A stretch of DNA of 42,705 nucleotides. It comes from Nannocystaceae bacterium. GTDB taxonomy: Bacteria > Myxococcota_A > Polyangia > Nannocystales > Nannocystaceae. Below, one piece after another: positions 17,006 to 30,714 of this stretch; within the stretch, counting starts at the first letter, position 1; every line of letters begins with the position of its first letter. Position numbers and translations under genes: made by a program. The DNA lies in NCBI GenBank assembly GCA_019694555.1, contig JAIBBS010000057.1, positions 1 to 42,705 of the forward strand. Reading direction: 5' to 3'. The notes under the pieces are model-generated. The model searched no databases. It saw nothing but the letters and a program-made list of their open reading frames with translations, and was not told the origin of the DNA.

Positions 17006-18385
17006 TCAGCGCTTCTGCTTGGCCGGGAACAGATCCTCGAGCTCGAGCGAGTCGAGCCCGAACCAGTCGTCGGTCTGCGCAGCGGCGCCGGGCTCCCCCA
17101 GCTCGGAGGTCAGCTGGCCGACGTTGGTCTCGGACTCGAGCATCCGCGCGAGCGCCTGCTCGATCGACGCGAAGTCCTCCTGCGTCGCCGCGGCGCCGAG
17201 CCGCTCGGCGCCGACGCTGGGCTGCGGCCCGGTCGGCGGGCGTCGCTGCATCGGCGGCGGCGCGACCTGGCGCGCGGCGGGCTCGCTGCCGTAGTGCGAG
17301 GTCGGCTGCGGGCGCGCGGGGGGTCGGGCAGAGCCGGGGCCGCCGGGCAGATCGTAGCCCTGCGACGGGACCTCGCGGGTCGAGGGCGCAGCGCCCTGCC
17401 CCGCGTTGGGATCGGTGGGCCAGCGTCGCGTCTCCTCGTCGAACATCTCCTCCATGAAGGAGGCCAGCCGCACCGACGAGATCGGCAGCTTGTACTCGCG
17501 CGAGAACTCCTCGAGGTCGACCTGCAGCGCCCGCGCGGTGGGATAGCGGTGCTCGGGGTCGAGCTGCAGCGCGCGGTAGACGATGCGCTCGAGATCCTCG
17601 GGATAGCCGCGCAGCAGCTGCGACGGCGGCGGCACGATGCCGTTGACGATCTTGTGGATGATGCCGAGCTCCGACTCGGCCTGGAACAGCCGGCGCCCGA
17701 CCGTGAGCTCGTACAGCAGGATGCCGATGGAGAAGATGTCGCTGCGGCGATCGAGCGGCGCGCTGCGGCACTGCTCGGGTGACATGTACGGGATCTTGCC
17801 CTTGAGGGTGCCGACCGCGGTCGAGGTCGTCGCGGTCGAGGCCTTGGCGATGCCGAAGTCCGCGACCTTCACCGAGCCGTCGTAGCTGATGAGGATGTTC
17901 GGCGGTGACACGTCGCGGTGCACGATGCCCAGCCGTCGACCGTCGAGGCCGAGCTTCTCGTGGGCGTAGTGCATGCCGGCGCAGGTGCCGATGATGATGT
18001 TGAGCGCGTGCTCGAGCGGCAACCAACGCCGCGCGTTGGTGATCTGGCGCATGAGCTTGAGCAAGCTCTGCCCGTGCACGTACTCCATCGCGAAGAAGAA
18101 GTTCCCGCCGTGCTCGCCGATGTCGTAGACGTGCACGATGTTCGGGTGATCGAGCGTCGCGGCCAGCCGCGCCTCGTCGAGGAACATGCGCATGAACTCG
18201 CGGTTCTCGGCGTAGGCCGGCAGCACCCGCTTGAGCACGACGAGCTTCTCGAAGCCGTGACCCGATCGCGCGAACGCGAGGAAGATCTCGGCCATGCCGC
18301 CGACCGCGAGCCGACGGAACGGACGGTACTTGCCTGGCGGCGAGCTGCGGCCGTCGAACGCCTCGAACCCCGACTCCGCCACCAT
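17006..18385 (-). CDS. Soluble Ser/Thr protein kinase
   Basis: Hanks-type kinase (459 aa). Domain about residues 20-290: Gly loop LAVGGMAEIFLA (atypical, a myxobacterial style), catalytic Lys52 (VVLKRV), Glu71 helix C, HRDVSPPN with catalytic Asp158 and Asn163, DFGIAK (Asp176), and GTLKGKIPYMSPEQ activation segment. All catalytic residues are present. The C-terminal part contains ISSVRLASFMEEMF after the kinase, a segment common in myxobacterial kinases, then a Pro/Gln-rich linker and an acidic tail DDWFGLDSLELEDLFP. No transmembrane helix, so it is cytoplasmic. The acidic hydrophobic tail looks like a docking peptide, though this is a guess. The gene is divergent from the HAF-like gene, with 272 bp between. 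Confidence 0.94.
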   Translation of the reverse strand: MVAESGFEAFDGRSSPPGKYRPFRRLAVGGMAEIFLAFARSGHGFEKLVVLKRVLPAYAENREFMRMFLDEARLAATLDHPNIVHVYDIGEHGGNFFFAMEYVHGQSLLKLMRQITNARRWLPLEHALNIIIGTCAGMHYAHEKLGLDGRRLGIVHRDVSPPNILISYDGSVKVADFGIAKASTATTSTAVGTLKGKIPYMSPEQCRSAPLDRRSDIFSIGILLYELTVGRRLFQAESELGIIHKIVNGIVPPPSQLLRGYPEDLERIVYRALQLDPEHRYPTARALQVDLEEFSREYKLPISSVRLASFMEEMFDEETRRWPTDPNAGQGAAPSTREVPSQGYDLPGGPGSARPPARPQPTSHYGSEPAARQVAPPPMQRRPPTGPQPSVGAERLGAAATQEDFASIEQALARMLESETNVGQLTSELGEPGAAAQTDDWFGLDSLELEDLFPAKQKR

Positions 18386-18657
18386 GGCAGTCTAGCGCCC
18401 CGGGCTTCGCGGCAGCAAGCTGGCCCGGCCGCGGCGGCGTACGCCCGCCCGCGTCGGCTGGGCGCGTGTGGGTCTTTCGTGTCGGTGGCGGCGGCGGCAC
18501 GGCTGCGGCGGGCGGGTGGTCACGGCGGGTTCACCGCGGCGGGGTCCTCGGCTGCAGCGTCCGATCGACCACGACCACCGGTGCCCACCAGCACGGCGGC
18601 GACCGAGTCGCGCGCGCTTGCCGGACAGATGCGGCGAGCGGATGCTCGCGTGCATCG

Positions 18658-20061
18658 ATGCCCAAGCTCACCCTGCTCAGCACCCACGACGGCACGCGTG
18701 TCACCTTCGGCGCCTACGCCTGGTCCGTCGACGACAAGGGCACGGTGTTCGGCACCGTCGGCTTGCGCCCGGTGCGATGGACCTCGCCCAGCGCCGCGCC
18801 CCAGATCGTGCGCCCTGCAGGCACGCCCATCGACGCGACCGGCGGGTTCTGGACCGCGAATCCCGCGGGGTTCGCCGTCGGTGAGGTCGCCAAGCGCGGG
18901 CTGATCGCGACCGCGACGCAGGCCGTGCTCGTGCCGGCGTCGTACGGCGTCGAGTCGCTGTGCGCGATCAGTCCGGTCAGCGGCAGTTCCTTCTGGACCC
19001 TCGGCATCGGCCCGGGCGGGATGCAGGCGCTGCGCATCGGCACCACGTCGCTCGACGTGCAGGAGGCGATCCTCGTCGACGCGGGTCTGTGGCCCAACGG
19101 CTCGCTGGCGATCGACGCCGCGGGTCGCATCGCGGGCTACTCGGGCGAGCACAAGCGCGTGGTCTTCCTCGACCGCAACGGCACCACGTTCACGCAGCAC
19201 CCGCTGCCGGTCGAGCTCGACCATGCCGCGAACTTCGTCGTCTACGACGGTCGCCTGCACCTGGTCGGACGGCGCAAGAGCTCGGAGAACCTCGGTCGCG
19301 CCGGGATCCTGCGCCTGCCCGTCGACCTCGCCACCGTGTCGATCGCCGCGCAGTGGGAAGACTTCCCGCTCGTCGAGGTCCGCGGACCCGCGGCCGCCGG
19401 CCCGGCGTACCTGCCCAACAGCGCCGATCGCTGGCCGTTCTCGCAGGCGATGCTCGCGAGCACACCGATGTTCGCGTACGAGGCCGCCGTGGTCACCCGC
19501 GCCTACTCGAGCGCGATCACGGCGGTCTGCGGTGTGCCCGAGGTCTCCTCGTCGGCGTGGCTGACTGCGGCGCGCTGGGCCGGGGGCACGACGACGAACC
19601 TCAACGACGAACTGCGCCCGGATCTCGCGTTCGGCACCGGCGCCTCCATGGGCCAGGTCGAGCGAGTGCGGCTGATCTCCGCCTTCGGCATCAACAGCCG
19701 CGGCGACATCGTGGGCATGGCCGACGTCGAGTTCAAGGACACCGGCGACCGCAACATCAATCCCCACCGCGAGTCGCCGTTCCTGCTGCAGCTCGACGCC
19801 GATGGTTCCTCGGGCGGTCGCGCGAGCGACGACGACGACGAGGGCGGCGGCGGCGAATTCCGGCTCGCGTCGACGCCCGACGCCGACGGCTACTTCGTCG
19901 CGCGCCCCTCGAAGCTCGCGGCGATGGACCCGCGACGGATCCGGCGGCTGCCGGGACCCGAGCGCCCGACGCTGCCGCCCCGCAAGCCCACGGCGCCGTC
20001 ACGCGCACCGGCCGAACCGACGCCGCGCAAGCCGGGCTCGCGTCGCCGCAGCCGCAGCTGA
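18658..20061 (+). CDS. HAF-repeat-like / beta-propeller-like protein
   Basis: Protein of 467 aa with no signal peptide that I recognise only by repeat style. Segments such as AWSVDDKGTVFGTV, AIDAAGRIAGYS and GINSRGDIVGMA resemble the 'N..G.IVG' units of extracellular HAF-type repeats, and the alternating strand pattern suggests a beta-propeller. A Gly/Asp linker (near residues 382-400) precedes a basic Pro/Arg-rich C-terminal tail that could bind nucleic acid or polyanions. HAF proteins are usually exported, so the lack of a leader is odd. The ATG at 18658 is chosen; an in-frame start at 18466 adds an Arg/Gly-rich, poorly coding segment. Function unknown. Confidence 0.7.
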   Translation: MPKLTLLSTHDGTRVTFGAYAWSVDDKGTVFGTVGLRPVRWTSPSAAPQIVRPAGTPIDATGGFWTANPAGFAVGEVAKRGLIATATQAVLVPASYGVESLCAISPVSGSSFWTLGIGPGGMQALRIGTTSLDVQEAILVDAGLWPNGSLAIDAAGRIAGYSGEHKRVVFLDRNGTTFTQHPLPVELDHAANFVVYDGRLHLVGRRKSSENLGRAGILRLPVDLATVSIAAQWEDFPLVEVRGPAAAGPAYLPNSADRWPFSQAMLASTPMFAYEAAVVTRAYSSAITAVCGVPEVSSSAWLTAARWAGGTTTNLNDELRPDLAFGTGASMGQVERVRLISAFGINSRGDIVGMADVEFKDTGDRNINPHRESPFLLQLDADGSSGGRASDDDDEGGGGEFRLASTPDADGYFVARPSKLAAMDPRRIRRLPGPERPTLPPRKPTAPSRAPAEPTPRKPGSRRRSRS

Positions 20062-20068
20062 ACGCGCG

Positions 20069-25124
<5,056 letters not shown>

Positions 25125-25146
25125 TCGCGGCGAGCAGCCGCGGCGC

Positions 25147-25524
25147 TCAGGCGCGCCAGGCGGTGCCGCTGCGCGCCGCCATCGCGTCGTCGATCGCGTC
25201 GCGCATGCGCGACGCCAACGCCTCGGCCGCGTCGCGATCGTGACGCGCGAACTGCAGCAGCACGCCGTCGTCGGCGGCACCGGGCACGCCACCGAGCGCG
25301 CCCTCGTCGGCGGCCCACAGCTGCATGCGCGCGCCGAGCATGCCGCGGCGGAAGGTGCACGACGCGAACTCCTCGATGTCGATCACGACCTTCCGCGAGG
25401 TCGCACGCGTGGCATCGAACTCGAGGATGACCGCCGCGCCGCCGAAGCCGACGCGGCCTCGGACCTCCCCTCCGGCACCGAGGGGATCTCGAATGGTGAA
25501 CGCGACCGTCACGATCGCCGGCAT
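25147..25524 (-). CDS. Hypothetical protein, possible PH-like domain
   Basis: Short protein of 125 aa, not recognised. Sequence shows alternating beta strands (VTVAFTIRDPL, VGFGGAAVILEF, SRKVVIDIEEFASCTF) and one C-terminal helix (ALASRMRDAIDDAM), an architecture reminiscent of small PH-like or bPH domains; this is only a resemblance by pattern. No signal peptide. The ATG at 25524 is chosen; upstream in-frame sequence is Arg-rich and poorly coding. Convergent with the M16 gene. Function unknown. Confidence 0.5.
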   Translation of the reverse strand: MPAIVTVAFTIRDPLGAGGEVRGRVGFGGAAVILEFDATRATSRKVVIDIEEFASCTFRRGMLGARMQLWAADEGALGGVPGAADDGVLLQFARHDRDAAEALASRMRDAIDDAMAARSGTAWRA

Positions 25525-25955
25525 TTTTGGCGCCAGCTGGCCGCGCTTGCAACTGGCCCTCGGACCACCGCGGAGCCCGGCGAGGCCTGCGGGGGTAAAC
25601 GTTGTTCCAGTGGTCGAGCGTCTCGGCACGGGCCGGGGCCCCCATGCCTGCGCCGCAGATCGACGCCGCGGCCGCCCGCGGGCGAGCGCGGCGGAGCATG
25701 GCACCAGCGCTGCGGACCGCCGCCGCGCCGCAGCGCCACCGGTGGTGAGCATCGCCGCGACGCACCAGCGGGCCGCTTGCACGCATCCGTGCGCGCGGGT
25801 TTTCGGCGTCGCACTGCCCCCGAAATGCCGTTCTAGCCGCAGATCGACCACTCGATCACCGCCGGCCAAACTTGAAGCACATTGCGTAATGCGATAACCA
25901 AACTGCGGTGTGCTCGCGCCCGCTGGCGTGAGCGCCGGGCCCTCGCCGTGTCGTC
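25525..25955. other. Long intergenic region upstream of kinase operon
   Basis: The only gene-free stretch over 300 bp in the window, between two divergently transcribed genes. No convincing ORF or RNA gene is visible. Its last ~100 bp include an AT-richer island (about 25865-25905) that stands out from the GC-rich surroundings and is the natural site for the kinase operon promoter. Confidence 0.55.
25872..25899 (+). promoter_or_regulatory. Possible promoter of the kinase-TPR-binding-protein operon
   Basis: TTGAAG (25872-25877) resembles a -35 box and is followed, after 16 bp, by ATAACC (25894-25899) as a weak -10. A small inverted repeat CATTGCGTAATG lies between them and could be an operator. 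It is the most AT-rich patch upstream of the kinase gene. Based on pattern only. Confidence 0.3.
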
Positions 25956-28007
25956 ATGTCGCTGACCTCGAACCGCCCCGGTGGGCCCGCCACCGCCCCG
26001 CGCGTCGCCGAATCCTCGTCGGACCCGCTCATCGGGCAGACGCTCGGAGGCAAGTACGCCGTCGTGCGGCTGATCGGCCGCGGCGGCGTGGGCCTGGTCT
26101 ACCTCGCGCGGCACGCCGAGCGCGACGTCGTGGTCAAGGTGCTCTCGCCGCACTGGGCCGACGACGCCGAGGCACTCGCACGCTTCGATCGCGAGGCCAA
26201 GCGACTCGCGGGGCTGCACCATCCCAACGTCGTCGAGATGCTCGACTTCGGTCGCGACGGCGACCGCGCGTACCTGGTGATGGAGTACCTGCGCGGCGAG
26301 CTGCTGTCGGACTTCGTCTCGCGCAAGCGCAGGCTCAGCCTCGAGGAGTTCGTGCCGATCGCGGCGCAGATCCTCAAGGGCATCGGCCACGCGCACTCGC
26401 GCGAGGTCATGGTCCGCGACGTCAAGCCCGCCAACATCATGTTGTGCGAGCGCAAGGGTCGCGCGAACTTCGTCAAGATCCTCGACTTCGGTCTGGCCAA
26501 GCTGCTGCGCGGCGAGCAGGCCATCACGGAAGAGCACGTGATGGGCACGGTCGGCTACCTCGCACCGGAGGCCATCCGCGGCGAACCGCTCGATCTGCGC
26601 GTGGACGTCTACGCCATCGGCGTCCTCTTCTATTACATGCTCGCGGGTCGGCTGCCGTTCGAGGGCGAGAGCAACGCCGCGGTCTTCTACAAGACCATCC
26701 ACGAGCCCCCGCGGCCGCTCGACGAGGTCGTGGGCGCCGGCGCAGCGTTGCCGGCGGGGCTGGTCGAGCTCGTGCACCTGTGCCTGGAGAAGGATCGCGA
26801 GCAGCGACCCGCGGACGCCGACCGCGTGGTCGAGCGACTCATCGACGTGGTGCCGGCGTCGCTGTTCCGCCTGCCGCGGACGACCACCGAGCGCCACGGC
26901 GGCCCGGTGGTGGTGCCGCCGGGCGTGGGCAACACCGGGCTCATCGAGCTGCTCGGCAACGGCCGCAACGAGACCGTGCTCGAGCCGCGCTCGATGACGC
27001 CGATCCCCGGGACCCTGCGTCCGGTGGTGTCGGTGACGCCCGAGCCGACCCCGGTGAGCGCGAGCGAAGCCAACCGCACCACCGCGCAGGGCCTCGAGGC
27101 CGCGCCGGTGGCCCCGCGCACGATGGGTCTGGTCGCGGCCTCGGTCGCGGCCGGTGCCGCGCTGACGGTGCTGGTCGTCGGCGCGGTCGTGATGATGCTG
27201 CGCAACGACGACGACGACGGGCGCGCGCGGGCGGCCGCGACCTCGCCCGCGACGTCGCCCTCGCCCGCGGCGCCCGCGGGCAAGCCGGCGCCGTCGCTGG
27301 TGGCGTTGCTCGACGATGCCGACGCGAAGATCGGTCGCGGTGAGCTCGATGCCGCCGCGGGCGTGCTGGGCCAGGCGCGATCGCTGGCCAGCGACGACGT
27401 CGCCGCGCTCGATCGCATCGGTCGCGCCGAGTCGCGCATCGCGATCGCGCGGCTGGCCGCGAGCGCGGCGGAGTCCGAGGCCGCGGGCGACGACGCCGCG
27501 GCGCTCGCGAGCTACCGCGAGATCCTCGCCGCGGATCCGGACCACGCGCAGGCCCGCGCCGCGGTCGCACGGCTCACCGCCGCAGCGCCGCAGCCCCCCG
27601 CCGATCCCGCCGTCACCGCGCGGTTCGTGATCCAGTCGCGTCCGGTCGCCAACCTCACCATCGACGGTCGCGCCGCCGGCACCACGCCGTTCGACGACAA
27701 GCTCGGCCTGGGCCGCCACAGCGTCCGCATCAGCGCGCGGGGCTACGCGCCGTGGGAGGGGACCATCGACGTCGCCGCCGACGGCAACGTGCCGCTGTCG
27801 GTGCAGCTGCGGGGCAAGGGTCCCGGACGCAGCGACGAGCCCGAGCCGGCCGTGACGCCGGTGCCCGAGACGCCGGCGCCCGAGAAGCCGACGCCGACGC
27901 CGACGCCGGCGACGGGCACGGGCACCGTGAAGAAAGATCCCTTCTTGCCCACCAAGAAGGGCGACGATGCCGACGACGTGTTCCTGCCGGTGAAGAAAGC
28001 TCCGTGA
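25956..28007 (+). CDS. Transmembrane Ser/Thr protein kinase with PEGA domain
   Basis: Hanks-type kinase (683 aa). Kinase domain about 30-300: Gly loop IGRGGVGLVYLA, Lys61, Glu80, catalytic loop VRDVKPANIM with Asp155, Lys157 and Asn160, DFGLAK, GTVGYLAPEA activation segment. The His of HRD is replaced by Val153; Asp and Asn are kept, so activity is likely retained. One transmembrane helix lies at about 391-415; the extracytoplasmic part has a TPR-like helical repeat (about 455-535, AAGDDAAALASYREILAADPDHAQA), then a PEGA domain (FVIQSRPVANLTIDGRAAGTTPF) and a Pro/Thr tail with two near-repeats of the type KKDPFLPTKK / DDVFLPVKK. First of a three-gene operon; its TGA overlaps the region of the next start. 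No clear SD before ATG 25956. Confidence 0.93.
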   Translation: MSLTSNRPGGPATAPRVAESSSDPLIGQTLGGKYAVVRLIGRGGVGLVYLARHAERDVVVKVLSPHWADDAEALARFDREAKRLAGLHHPNVVEMLDFGRDGDRAYLVMEYLRGELLSDFVSRKRRLSLEEFVPIAAQILKGIGHAHSREVMVRDVKPANIMLCERKGRANFVKILDFGLAKLLRGEQAITEEHVMGTVGYLAPEAIRGEPLDLRVDVYAIGVLFYYMLAGRLPFEGESNAAVFYKTIHEPPRPLDEVVGAGAALPAGLVELVHLCLEKDREQRPADADRVVERLIDVVPASLFRLPRTTTERHGGPVVVPPGVGNTGLIELLGNGRNETVLEPRSMTPIPGTLRPVVSVTPEPTPVSASEANRTTAQGLEAAPVAPRTMGLVAASVAAGAALTVLVVGAVVMMLRNDDDDGRARAAATSPATSPSPAAPAGKPAPSLVALLDDADAKIGRGELDAAAGVLGQARSLASDDVAALDRIGRAESRIAIARLAASAAESEAAGDDAAALASYREILAADPDHAQARAAVARLTAAAPQPPADPAVTARFVIQSRPVANLTIDGRAAGTTPFDDKLGLGRHSVRISARGYAPWEGTIDVAADGNVPLSVQLRGKGPGRSDEPEPAVTPVPETPAPEKPTPTPTPATGTGTVKKDPFLPTKKGDDADDVFLPVKKAP

Positions 28008-28009
28008 GC

Positions 28010-28864
28010 ATGACCCGACGCAAGCTCTCTGGCGCACGCTGCCTCGCTGCGACGTGCCTCGCCTCTGCCCTCGCGATCGCGCCGCTGCCGGCGTCGGCCG
28101 CCGACGCGATCGTGCAACCCGCCGGCGAAGGCGAGGCCTCGCCCGACGCGCTCAGCAGCGAGGCGGTCGAGCTGTTCAAGCAGAAGGACTTCGACGGCGC
28201 GATCGCGAAGTTCGAGGCCGCCTACGCGCTCGACCCCCAGCCGAACTACCTCTTCAACATCGGCCGCGTGTACGAGGAGAAGGGCGACCTCGCCAACGCG
28301 GTGACCTACTACCAGAAGTTCGTGCAGCAGCCCGGCGTCGATCTCGAGGCCCGCGAGGCCGCGGTCGCACGACTCAAGGTGCTCAAGCCGGCGCTCGAGG
28401 AGATCGAGCAGAAGCAGCCCGAGACCAAGCCGCAGCCGCAGACCAAGCCGGCCGCGCCCGATCCGGTCGACGAGGCCGCGAAGGCCCGCCGCAAGAAGCT
28501 GCGCCTGGCCGGCTACTCGCTGCTCGGCACCGGCGGCGGCGTGCTCGTCATCGGCACGGTCTTCGGCGCGCTCGCGGTCGGCAAGTCCAACGACGCCAAG
28601 GACGCGCAGTTCATCGATCAGAAGCTCACCGCGCGGCAGGAGGCCAAGGGCCGCGCGACCGTGGCGGACGCGCTGCTCATCAGCGGCGGTGTGCTCGCCG
28701 GTGTCGGCCTCATCCTGGTGCTGTCGACCCTGGCCAAGCCCAAGCGCGGCGCCGCCGACACCACCGCGACGCGGCGTGGTCGCTCGTGGGCACGCCGCGC
28801 GCCGGTGCTCGCGCCCGCCGTGGGTCCCGGTCAGCTGGGCCTCGCGATGGCGGGCCGCTTCTGA
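28010..28864 (+). CDS. TPR-containing membrane protein
   Basis: Protein of 284 aa with an N-terminal signal peptide (about 1-31), TPR repeats (about 48-110: AVELFKQKDFDGAIAKFEAAYALD and LFNIGRVYEEKGDLANAVTYYQKF), a Pro/Gln/Lys linker (135-160) and two transmembrane helices (about 167-191 and 222-242) near the C-terminus. Such TPR-then-two-TM proteins recur beside kinases in myxobacteria. The TPR domain probably lies outside the cytoplasm and could bind a partner such as the lipoprotein encoded next. ATG 28010 lies 2 bases after the kinase TGA; an in-frame GTG at 28004 overlapping that stop is an alternative. Function inferred only from context. Confidence 0.85.
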   Translation: MTRRKLSGARCLAATCLASALAIAPLPASAADAIVQPAGEGEASPDALSSEAVELFKQKDFDGAIAKFEAAYALDPQPNYLFNIGRVYEEKGDLANAVTYYQKFVQQPGVDLEAREAAVARLKVLKPALEEIEQKQPETKPQPQTKPAAPDPVDEAAKARRKKLRLAGYSLLGTGGGVLVIGTVFGALAVGKSNDAKDAQFIDQKLTARQEAKGRATVADALLISGGVLAGVGLILVLSTLAKPKRGAADTTATRRGRSWARRAPVLAPAVGPGQLGLAMAGRF

Positions 28865-28898
28865 TCGCCCGACGCTTCCGTACGAACCGAGGCTTGCC

Positions 28899-30701
28899 AT
28901 GATCCGCGACACGTTGCTCTCGAACCTCCGCCCCTGTGCCTTCGGGCTGCTCGCCGGCCTGCCCGCGGGCATCGCCGCGTGCAGCCTCGCGCTCGACCTC
29001 GACGACAAGATCGCCTGCAGCGCGGACGCGGACTGCCTCTACACCCTGGGCCCAGGCACCTGCGAGGACGGCTTCTGCGTGCCGCCCGGCAGCGCCAGCG
29101 CGACCGACGGCAGCAGCAGCGGCGAGCCCACGACCTCGGCGACCACGCTGACCACCAGCGCGACCGACCCGACCACGACCTCGCCCGACTCGAGCGGCAG
29201 CGAGAGCTCGACCACCGGCACGGTCGGCTGCACGCTCAACTCGGAGTGCGAGACCGATCAGTTCTGCGGCGCCGGTGGCAGCTGCACCGATCTGCTCACG
29301 CCCGAGTGCCAGATCATCCACTGGCCCGGTGACGCGCCGACCGATCGCGACAACGTCGTGTTCATCGGCTCGATCATGCCCACCGGCGAGCCCTTCACCA
29401 ACCTGGTCCAGCCGCTCGAGAACGCGGTCCAGCTCGCGGTCGACGACTTCAACGACACCACCACGCTGCAGGGCGACCGCCACATCGCGTGGATCGGCTG
29501 CAACGACGCCGCCGGCCCGACCGCGTCGGAGGCCGCCGCGACCCACCTGGTCGACACCGTCGGTGTGCCCGCGATCGTCGGCCCGATCTTCTCCGAGGCG
29601 GTGCTCGACGTCGCCAACGACATCAGCGTGCCGGGCGGTGCGTTCCTCATCACGCCCACGGCGACCGCGATGTCCATCGCCTCGCTCGACGATCAGGACC
29701 TGGTGTGGCGCACGATTCCAGGCGACGTCTACCAGTCCAACGCGCTGGTCGACCGCATGATCGACCTCGACGCGATCTCGCCGGTGTCGAACCTGCTGGT
29801 GCTCGCCAAGGACGACGCCTACGGCAACGGCATCCTCGCGGCGATCCTCGACGATCTGACGATGTCGCTGCCGATGGCGGCGATCTACACCGACACCTAT
29901 CCCGACCCGACCACGTTCGCGACGCAGGACGAGCTGCTCGCGGCCTACGGCGCGGTGCTGGCCCAGGCCGCGACCGACGAGGCCGCGATGCCGTACTACA
30001 CCCACGTGCTGTTCATCGGCACCAGCGAGATCCAGGTGTTGCTGTACTCGTTTCTGGGCGTGGTCTGGGACGGTGCCGGTGGCGATCCGATGCCGCTGTT
30101 CACCGTGACCCACGGCGCCGTGCCCGAGCTCGAGCGCTTCATCGACGAGATCGGGCCGCAGACCGGCACCGCCGCGTTGGTGCCGCTCAAGCCGTTGATC
30201 GAGAGCCGGCTCCAGGGCACCTCGCCGGTGGTGCTCAACCCGGTCAACTTCGACGCGTTCAGCATCCGCTACCGCATCGCGTTCAACGACGAGGAGCCGT
30301 TGTCGTCGTCGGCGCTCAGCTACGACGCGACCTTGGCCACGCTGTTCGCGATGTGCACGGTCGCGGCCGATGCCGATGTCACCGGTGCGGCCATCGCCGC
30401 GGCGATGCCCAAGCTCGTGGATCCCGACGGCGAGTTCATCTCGTTCTCGGGCTCGGATCTGTCGTTCATCGGCGACGCCCGCAACGCGCTCGCGACCGAG
30501 GGTGGCAGCGTGGACCTGCAGGGCGTCAGCGGCGAGCTGCAGTGGGACCTCGCGACCGGTGACGTGCGCGCGGACGTGTGGGGCTGGGACGTGCTCGACA
30601 TGAGCGGGGACGGCAGCATGCCCAACGCCGCGCCGACTCGGATCTACCTGCTCGATGCCGAGCCGGCGACCGACGGCACGTGGATGCCGATTCCCGGGTG
30701 A
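28899..30701 (+). CDS. Periplasmic-binding-protein-like lipoprotein (type I, LivJ-like)
   Basis: Predicted lipoprotein (600 aa). The N-terminal hydrophobic segment ends at a lipobox IAAC (Cys28), then a Cys-rich piece (CSADADC, CEDGFC), a Ser/Thr linker (about 65-110) and a second Cys-containing stretch (CTLNSECETDQFC) resembling an EGF-like or DUF4215-type knot. From about residue 140 a type I periplasmic-binding fold is evident: IGSIMPTGEPFTNLVQPLENAVQLAVDDFN, IVGPIFSEAVLDVAND, LVLAKDDAYGNGILAAIL. It lacks ABC permease partners nearby, so it probably senses or binds an amino-acid-like ligand at the cell surface instead of feeding a transporter. A GAGG SD lies 6 nt upstream (28889-28892). 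Last gene of the kinase operon; convergent with the next lipoprotein gene 13 bp away. Confidence 0.88.
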   Translation: MIRDTLLSNLRPCAFGLLAGLPAGIAACSLALDLDDKIACSADADCLYTLGPGTCEDGFCVPPGSASATDGSSSGEPTTSATTLTTSATDPTTTSPDSSGSESSTTGTVGCTLNSECETDQFCGAGGSCTDLLTPECQIIHWPGDAPTDRDNVVFIGSIMPTGEPFTNLVQPLENAVQLAVDDFNDTTTLQGDRHIAWIGCNDAAGPTASEAAATHLVDTVGVPAIVGPIFSEAVLDVANDISVPGGAFLITPTATAMSIASLDDQDLVWRTIPGDVYQSNALVDRMIDLDAISPVSNLLVLAKDDAYGNGILAAILDDLTMSLPMAAIYTDTYPDPTTFATQDELLAAYGAVLAQAATDEAAMPYYTHVLFIGTSEIQVLLYSFLGVVWDGAGGDPMPLFTVTHGAVPELERFIDEIGPQTGTAALVPLKPLIESRLQGTSPVVLNPVNFDAFSIRYRIAFNDEEPLSSSALSYDATLATLFAMCTVAADADVTGAAIAAAMPKLVDPDGEFISFSGSDLSFIGDARNALATEGGSVDLQGVSGELQWDLATGDVRADVWGWDVLDMSGDGSMPNAAPTRIYLLDAEPATDGTWMPIPG

Positions 30702-30714
30702 GCGCCGCGGACTG

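Noticed and set aside
18466..18657. N-terminal extension of the HAF-like protein
   Set aside because: Arg/Gly/Thr-rich and lacking a leader; probably the divergent promoter region instead.
27888..27907. CCGACG microsatellite in the kinase tail
   Set aside because: Short and in frame, encoding a Pro/Thr tail; nothing beyond low-complexity coding DNA.
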